From positions 1-5,400 of the forward strand of contig CALEZJ010000190.1 in the NCBI GenBank assembly GCA_937927885.1: a DNA stretch of 5,400 nt. The letters run 5' to 3'. Below, in pieces: positions 1 through 5,400 of the stretch. Both the position numbers and the translations under genes were made by a program. How positions within the stretch are numbered: the stretch's first letter is position 1; each line of letters opens with the position of its first letter. The notes beneath the pieces are model-generated. The model saw only the letters and a list, made by a program, of their open reading frames with translations. It was not told the DNA's origin and did no database searches. Source of the DNA: an uncultured Paracoccaceae bacterium (GTDB lineage Bacteria > Pseudomonadota > Alphaproteobacteria > Rhodobacterales > Rhodobacteraceae).

Positions 1-768
1 GCCGAGCGCAGGGCGTATCTGAACTGTCCGATGACCCGCGAGCAATACGAGTCCTTCATCGACGCGATCCTCGCCGCCCCAAAGGCCGAGTTCCACGAAG
101 GCGAGACCGCAGGATATTTCGACGGCTGCCTGCCCATCGAGGTCATGGCCGAGCGCGGGCGCGAGACCCTGCGCCATGGCCCGATGAAGCCAGTAGGCCT
201 GACCAATCCCCATGATCCGGCAACGAAACCCTATGCCGTGGTCCAGCTTCGCCGTGATAACGCTCTGGGAACGCTCTATAATATTGTCGGATTCCAGACC
301 AAGATGAAGCATGGAGCGCAGACCGAGGTGTTTCGCATGATCCCCGGCCTCGAAGAGGCCAGCTTTGCCCGACTCGGCGGGATCCATCGCAACACATTCC
401 TGAATTCTCCGACCTTGCTCGACGATCAGATGCGGCTGCGCTCGCGGCCGAATCTGCGGTTTGCGGGGCAGATCACCGGGGTCGAAGGCTATGTGGAATC
501 TGCGGCCATGGGCCTCGTTGCCGGTCGTCTTGCCGCGGCCGAGATCCAGGGCCGAACCGTGGCAGCACCCCCGCGCGAAACTGCCATGGGGGCGCTGATC
601 GCCCACATCACCGGCGATGCCGATGCGCGCAGTTTTCAGCCGATGAACGTCAATTTCGGATTGTTTCCGCCTCTTGACGATGTCCGCGGGGGACGTCGGG
701 GCCGCAAGGACCGCTACAAGGGCTATACCGACCGGGCAAAGGAGGCCCTGCGCGGGTGGCTGGCCTGA
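1..768 (+). CDS. trmFO: trmFO, folate-dependent tRNA (uracil-54-C5) methyltransferase, 3' part
   Basis: The frame is open from base 1, so the 5' part lies outside the window; 255 C-terminal residues are visible, a little over half of the family's usual length of about 450. TrmFO is a cytosolic FAD protein that makes m5U54 in the tRNA T-loop, with methylenetetrahydrofolate as carbon donor and NAD(P)H as reductant. What is seen: a YLNCPM segment at the left edge, then the motif [20 protein letters not shown], whose Cys corresponds to the catalytic Cys226 of Bacillus TrmFO (recalled). Further on are [44 protein letters not shown] and the FAD-binding C-terminal signature [19 protein letters not shown]. 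It ends [11 protein letters not shown] and its last 13 bases overlap the start of gluQ, so the two are probably cotranscribed. No motif damage is visible. GidA/MnmG is the nearest relative, but the GCLPIE and GFQTK motifs point to TrmFO. Confidence 0.95.
   Translation, partial: AERRAYLNCPMTREQYESFIDAILAAPKAEFHEGETAGYFDGCLPIEVMAERGRETLRHGPMKPVGLTNPHDPATKPYAVVQLRRDNALGTLYNIVGFQTKMKHGAQTEVFRMIPGLEEASFARLGGIHRNTFLNSPTLLDDQMRLRSRPNLRFAGQITGVEGYVESAAMGLVAGRLAAAEIQGRTVAAPPRETAMGALIAHITGDADARSFQPMNVNFGLFPPLDDVRGGRRGRKDRYKGYTDRAKEALRGWLA
738..745 (+). promoter_or_regulatory. Strong ribosome binding site of gluQ, inside trmFO
   Basis: AAAGGAGG sits inside the last codons of trmFO, 10 nt before the GTG at 756. 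It fixes the gluQ start, because the next codons ([13 protein letters not shown]) lead straight into the class I synthetase N-terminus and no ATG is available. Translation of gluQ can therefore begin independently of trmFO termination, although the overlap also allows coupling. Confidence 0.75.
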
Positions 769-1610
769 TCACCCGCTTCGCTCCGTCTCCGACCGGCCCC
801 TTGCACCTGGGTCACGCCCTTGCCGCCCTGACCGTCTACGATCTTGCACGAGACTCGGGCGGCCACATGTGCCTCCGGATCGAGGACATCGACCGTGCGC
901 GTTGCAGGACAGGCTTTGAGGAGCAGATTTATGAAGATCTGCAATGGCTTGGCGTCCGTTGGGCGGATCCTGTCCTGCACCAGTCCCAGCGCCGCACCGT
1001 CTATGACGCGGCCCTTGCGCGCCTCGAAATGCTGGGCGTCACGTATCGTTGCACCTGCAAGCGCTCGGACATCCAGGCGGCTCTCAGTGCGCCACAAGAG
1101 GGCGCGGCGGTGTCCGGTCCCGACGGGCCGGTCTATCCCGGAACGTGCCGTGGCAAGGGGCACATGGCAGCGCACGCAGCCCTGCGCCTCGACTTGCGCC
1201 GTGCCGTGCAACTGACAGGTCCGATCGGTTTTCAGGAAACAGGTCCGCTTGAAACCGGAATCCACCGCCCGGAAGCCGACCACCTGATCGAGCGGATTGG
1301 CGATGTCGTGCTGGCCCGGCGCGATATCGGCATCTCGTATCACGTCGCGGTAACCGTGGACGATGCCAGTCAGGGCATCACACTGGTCACGCGCGGCGCC
1401 GACCTTTTTTCGGCAACCCCCGTCCATGTGGTGCTGCAACGCCTCCTCGACCTGCCCACGCCGCTATATCATCACCACGCCCTTGTCCGCGATGCCGCGG
1501 GCAGACGCCTTGCAAAGCGAGACGGCGCGAGGGCTCTTTCAGTCCTGCGTGCAGAAGGCCACACGCCAGCGGATCTGCGCGCGAGACTCGGTCTTCAGCC
1601 TTCGGGTTGA
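756..1610 (+). CDS. gluQ: gluQ, glutamyl-Q tRNA(Asp) synthetase
   Basis: This 284-residue protein starts at GTG and is about the usual length for GluQ-RS, a truncated GluRS paralogue without an anticodon-binding domain. The enzyme activates glutamate with ATP and attaches it to queuosine-34 of tRNA-Asp in the cytosol. Seen: the N-terminal [14 protein letters not shown], with the HIGH signature as HLGH at 17-20; [11 protein letters not shown] at 40-50; a zinc site made of Cys99, Cys101, Tyr127 and Cys131 (CTC and YPGTC); [21 protein letters not shown] at about 183-203; and the KMSKS-like loop KRDGA at 254-258. The zinc quartet and the early end after the catalytic core separate it from full GluRS. 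It overlaps trmFO by 13 bp at its start and hisI by 16 bp at its end. Upstream queuosine genes are not in the window, so its substrate modification must be made elsewhere. Confidence 0.96.
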   Translation: MAGLITRFAPSPTGPLHLGHALAALTVYDLARDSGGHMCLRIEDIDRARCRTGFEEQIYEDLQWLGVRWADPVLHQSQRRTVYDAALARLEMLGVTYRCTCKRSDIQAALSAPQEGAAVSGPDGPVYPGTCRGKGHMAAHAALRLDLRRAVQLTGPIGFQETGPLETGIHRPEADHLIERIGDVVLARRDIGISYHVAVTVDDASQGITLVTRGADLFSATPVHVVLQRLLDLPTPLYHHHALVRDAAGRRLAKRDGARALSVLRAEGHTPADLRARLGLQPSG

Positions 1611-1614
1611 AGAC
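1591..1614 (+). repeat. Inverted repeat with UUCG loop spanning both stop codons of gluQ and hisI
   Basis: The arms GTCTTCAGCC (1591-1600) and GGTTGAAGAC (1605-1614) pair over 10 positions, nine Watson-Crick and one G-U, around a TTCG loop closed by C-G. In + strand RNA this is the very stable cUUCGg tetraloop. The gluQ stop TGA (1608-1610) lies in the right arm and the complement of the hisI stop (1595-1597) in the left arm. No T-tract follows on either strand, so it is not a canonical intrinsic terminator. It may instead act as a 3'-end barrier to exonucleases. In - strand RNA the G-U becomes an A-C mismatch and the loop is CGAA, so the hairpin is weaker. Confidence 0.7.
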
Positions 1615-1954
1615 AGGTGACTTCGTCGTCATCCCTGAGCGCCGTGTAAAAGCAGCTGCGGCGGTTGGTGTGGCAGGCAGGCCCGATCTGCTCGACGAAG
1701 GCCAGCAGACAATCCCGGTCACAATCGATCCTGAGTTCGATCAGGCGTTGCAGATGGCCCGAGGTTTCACCCTTGACCCAGAACGCCTGCCGGGATCTCG
1801 ACCAATAGGTCATGGCCCCGCTCGCCAGTGTCCGCGACAAGCTTTCGGCGTTCATCCACGCGACCATCAGGACCTCCAGCGACTGGTGATCCTGAGCGAT
1901 GATCGGAATGAGACCTTTGTCGTCATAGCGCAGGGATTGCGGATCAAATGCCAT
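1595..1954 (-). CDS. hisI: hisI, phosphoribosyl-AMP cyclohydrolase
   Basis: This 119-residue protein has the length of stand-alone HisI, without a fused HisE domain. It hydrolyses the purine ring of phosphoribosyl-AMP to ProFAR, the third step of histidine biosynthesis, in the cytosol. Seen: VLMVAWMNAESL at about 28-39; TYWSRSRQAFWVKGETSGH at 49-67; then DCDRD with Asp77, Asp79 and Asp81 (metal ligands) and Cys78; and GPACHTNRRSCF with Cys94 and Cys101, completing the three-cysteine zinc site known from the family. The ATG at 1954 follows GGGAGAGG (1971-1964) with 9 nt spacing. The gene is alone on its strand here: its 3' end overlaps convergent gluQ, and its 5' end is 35 bp from a divergent gene, so its promoter probably lies inside that neighbour's coding sequence. 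No other his gene is in the window. Confidence 0.97.
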   Translation of the reverse strand: MAFDPQSLRYDDKGLIPIIAQDHQSLEVLMVAWMNAESLSRTLASGAMTYWSRSRQAFWVKGETSGHLQRLIELRIDCDRDCLLAFVEQIGPACHTNRRSCFYTALRDDDEVTCLQPEG

Positions 1955-1964
1955 CGCCTATATC
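1937..1964 (+). promoter_or_regulatory. Possible promoter of the SufU/NifU-like gene
   Basis: TTGCGG (1937-1942) and TATATC (1959-1964) are 16 bp apart and could serve as -35 and -10 elements. Transcription would then start near 1970, leaving a leader of about 20 nt that carries the AGGAGA ribosome site. This would exclude the upstream ATG at 1948 as a start. The -35 falls in the first codons of divergent hisI. The match to the sigma-70 consensus is only moderate. Confidence 0.3.
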
Positions 1965-1977
1965 CTCTCCCGGTGAC

Positions 1978-1983
1978 AGGAGA
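1978..1983 (+). promoter_or_regulatory. Ribosome binding site selecting the GTG start at 1990
   Basis: AGGAGA stands 6 nt before GTG 1990. The alternative in-frame ATG at 1948 lies inside hisI, has no comparable site, and would add 14 residues (beginning MPSPISSPGDRR) that do not resemble the family's short N-terminus. Confidence 0.65.
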
Positions 1984-1989
1984 CGTTCA

Positions 1990-2430
1990 GTGTCCGATTC
2001 CCCCGACCTGATCAAGTTGTATTCCGCGCGCATCCTGGCGTTGACGGCAGATATCCCGCATCTGGGGCGCCTCGATCCTCCCGCTGTCAGCGTTCGCAAA
2101 CGCTCGCCGCTCTGCGGGTCGACGGTGACGGTCGATCTCGAGATGGCGAACGGGCGTGTGGTGCGCTTCGCGCAAGACGTCAAGGCCTGCGCGCTGGGTC
2201 AGGCAGCGGCGGCGATCGTCGGCCATTCGGTCATCGGTTGCACGCGTGAGCAACTCGAGAAGGCCGCGCGGCAATTGGCGAGCATGCTCAAGCAGCAAGG
2301 GCCCATCCCGGACGCCCCCTTTGCGGGATTCGAGGCGTTGATCCCGGCGCGTGAGTTCAAGAATCGCCATGCGTCCATCCTTCTGGCAATCGAGGCCGCG
2401 GCAGAGGCCGCTGCTCTCAGCCCATCCTGA
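1990..2430 (+). CDS. SufU/NifU-N-like iron-sulfur scaffold-related protein with incomplete ligand set
   Basis: With the GTG start this is 146 residues, beginning MSDSPDLIKLYSARILAL. It shows the NifU N-terminal/SufU fold order: an N-terminal helix; SPLCGSTVTVDL with Cys42 at the first ligand site; a strand pair; then VKACALGQAAAAIVG with Cys67 at the second. The C-terminal helix carries RHASILLAIEAA at 126-137. Known scaffolds have Cys-Gly-Asp at the first site and His-Cys-Ser at the third; here these read Cys42-Gly43-Ser44 and His127-Ala128-Ser129. The Asp and the third Cys are therefore absent, although His127 remains. Cys84 is an extra cysteine. Numbering matches Bacillus SufU (Cys41, Asp43, Cys66, Cys128, recalled) almost exactly. 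A cytosolic role in Fe-S cluster or zinc/sulfur handling is plausible but unproven, and full scaffold activity is doubtful. No suf or isc gene adjoins it; it is divergent from hisI. Confidence 0.85.
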   Translation: MSDSPDLIKLYSARILALTADIPHLGRLDPPAVSVRKRSPLCGSTVTVDLEMANGRVVRFAQDVKACALGQAAAAIVGHSVIGCTREQLEKAARQLASMLKQQGPIPDAPFAGFEALIPAREFKNRHASILLAIEAAAEAAALSPS

Positions 2431-2453
2431 GTCGAAATTCCTCAAGACTTCGT

Positions 2454-2486
2454 AAAAAAATGCGCCGCACGACGGGGTGCGGCGCA
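2454..2486 (-). terminator. Intrinsic terminator for leftward transcription
   Basis: On the - strand, TGCGCCGCAC, a 6-nt loop (CCCGTC) and GTGCGGCGCA form a perfect 10-bp GC-rich stem, followed at once by seven T (2460-2454). This is a textbook Rho-independent terminator. It faces the leftward small membrane-protein gene ending at 2558 and, through it, recG/ligA read-through. On the + strand the stem is followed by AAAGT, not T, so it should not stop the convergent SufU-like gene ending at 2430. Confidence 0.85.
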
Positions 2487-2557
2487 AAGTGGCGTATCCG
2501 GACAGGCGCGACGCCGGGACAGAAGGCATCGATCCAGATCGCGTGGCAGTCGGCAGG

Positions 2558-2686
2558 TCAGGTCATCGCGGGCAGATGGAGGGCGGCGAACAGCAGCAGG
2601 AACAGGGCCACCGCGCCCGCAGCGTCAATCGCCTGGCTCAATCGCGGATTGCGCTGAAAAGGTCTGTGTCGGCCGGTCTGTCGCAT
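2558..2686 (-). CDS. Small single-pass membrane protein, 42 residues, unknown function
   Basis: The ATG at 2686 is preceded by GAGGG with 5 nt spacing, and the frame runs 42 codons to TGA at 2558. The N-terminal half is very basic (Arg at 2, 6, 8, 12 and 15), then SQAIDAAGAV leads into a hydrophobic segment of about 18 residues (roughly 22-39, including VALFLLLFAALHLPA). The positive-inside rule predicts the N-terminus in the cytoplasm with one membrane span and almost no periplasmic tail. A perfect terminator lies 72 nt past its stop, and recG ends 77 nt upstream on the same strand. The RBS, the coherent topology and the terminator argue for a real gene. The opposite strand has an overlapping frame that looks like noise. 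I do not recognise a function; short proteins of this type occur in Rhodobacterales as hypotheticals, to my recollection. Confidence 0.6.
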   Translation of the reverse strand: MRQTGRHRPFQRNPRLSQAIDAAGAVALFLLLFAALHLPAMT

Positions 2687-2713
2687 GGTCGCCCTCACGT
2701 TTGTTAACGCTTT

Positions 2714-2749
2714 GTTCTCATAATGATGGGATCATTTCAAGAACTTTTT
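2714..2749. promoter_or_regulatory. AT-rich imperfect palindrome between recG and the small gene
   Basis: The + strand reads GTTCT-CAT-AATGAT-GGG-ATCATT-TCA-AGAAC (2714-2744) followed by TTTTT. The arms match at 11 of 14 positions around a 3-nt centre. It lies in an AT-rich island within otherwise GC-rich DNA, 28 bp upstream of the small gene's start. It could be an operator for that gene. The inner AATGAT/ATCATT half-sites recall Fur-family boxes, but the spacing is 3 bp where Fur boxes have 1. Alternatively it could be a weak + strand terminator, since the T-run follows on that strand, catching read-through from the SufU-like gene before it enters recG antisense. Neither role is proven. Confidence 0.45.
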
Positions 2750-2763
2750 GCGAACGAATGAGG

Positions 2764-5400
<2,637 letters not shown>

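Noticed and set aside
1948..1989. ATG at 1948 as start of the SufU-like protein
   Set aside because: It lies inside hisI, lacks a ribosome site, and adds residues foreign to the family. GTG 1990 has AGGAGA at proper spacing.
1607..2011. + strand reading frame (134 codons) over hisI
   Set aside because: It is antisense to a fully conserved HisI and shows no family signature.
1987..2529. - strand reading frame (180 codons) over the SufU-like gene
   Set aside because: It covers the intact scaffold-like gene and runs through the terminator hairpin, with no domain features.
2486..2557. Coding or RNA gene between the terminator and the small gene
   Set aside because: It is a short GC-rich stretch with only a small GGCG/CGCC hairpin, and no start with a ribosome site or supported frame. 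It is best read as the 3' untranslated region of the small gene.
2704..2718. CtrA binding site at TTAAC upstream of the small gene
   Set aside because: Only one TTAA half is present. Seven bases later the sequence is TTCT, so the TTAA-N7-TTAA pattern fails.

Overview
This is a GC-rich, densely packed chromosomal window. Its protein sequences (TrmFO, GluQ-RS, stand-alone HisI, RecG, LigA) read as alphaproteobacterial, most likely Rhodobacteraceae and Paracoccus/Rhodobacter-like. That placement rests on remembered family sequences and was not tested by a search. Every gene with a recognisable function is housekeeping. I see no tRNA, rRNA, CRISPR array, insertion sequence, phage gene or defence system.

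Left part (1-1610, + strand): the 3' end of trmFO (folate-dependent tRNA m5U54 methyltransferase) overlaps gluQ (glutamyl-queuosine tRNA-Asp synthetase), so two tRNA-modification genes form a translationally coupled pair. gluQ then meets hisI (- strand, histidine biosynthesis) tail to tail. The two coding regions share 16 bp, and a near-perfect inverted repeat with a UUCG loop contains both stop codons.

Middle part (1595-2763): hisI and a SufU/NifU-like scaffold gene (+) diverge across only 35 bp. The scaffold-like protein keeps two of the three expected cysteines but has Ser for the Asp ligand and Ala for the third Cys. Downstream lie a strong intrinsic terminator oriented for the - strand, an unannotated 42-residue single-pass membrane protein gene (-), and an AT-rich imperfect palindrome in the gap before recG.

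Right part (2764-5400, - strand): ligA (3' end of NAD-dependent DNA ligase, running off the right edge) and recG (fork-remodelling helicase) are joined by an ATGA stop/start overlap. recG is split by a frameshift near 3478-3484, between helicase motifs III and IV. Both halves are otherwise well conserved, so this is either an assembly or sequencing error or a very recent inactivation.

The observations most worth a second look are the recG frameshift, the degenerate SufU-like protein, the palindromic gluQ/hisI 3' overlap, the 42-residue membrane protein and the AT-rich palindrome. I found no convincing evidence of a new multi-gene system.
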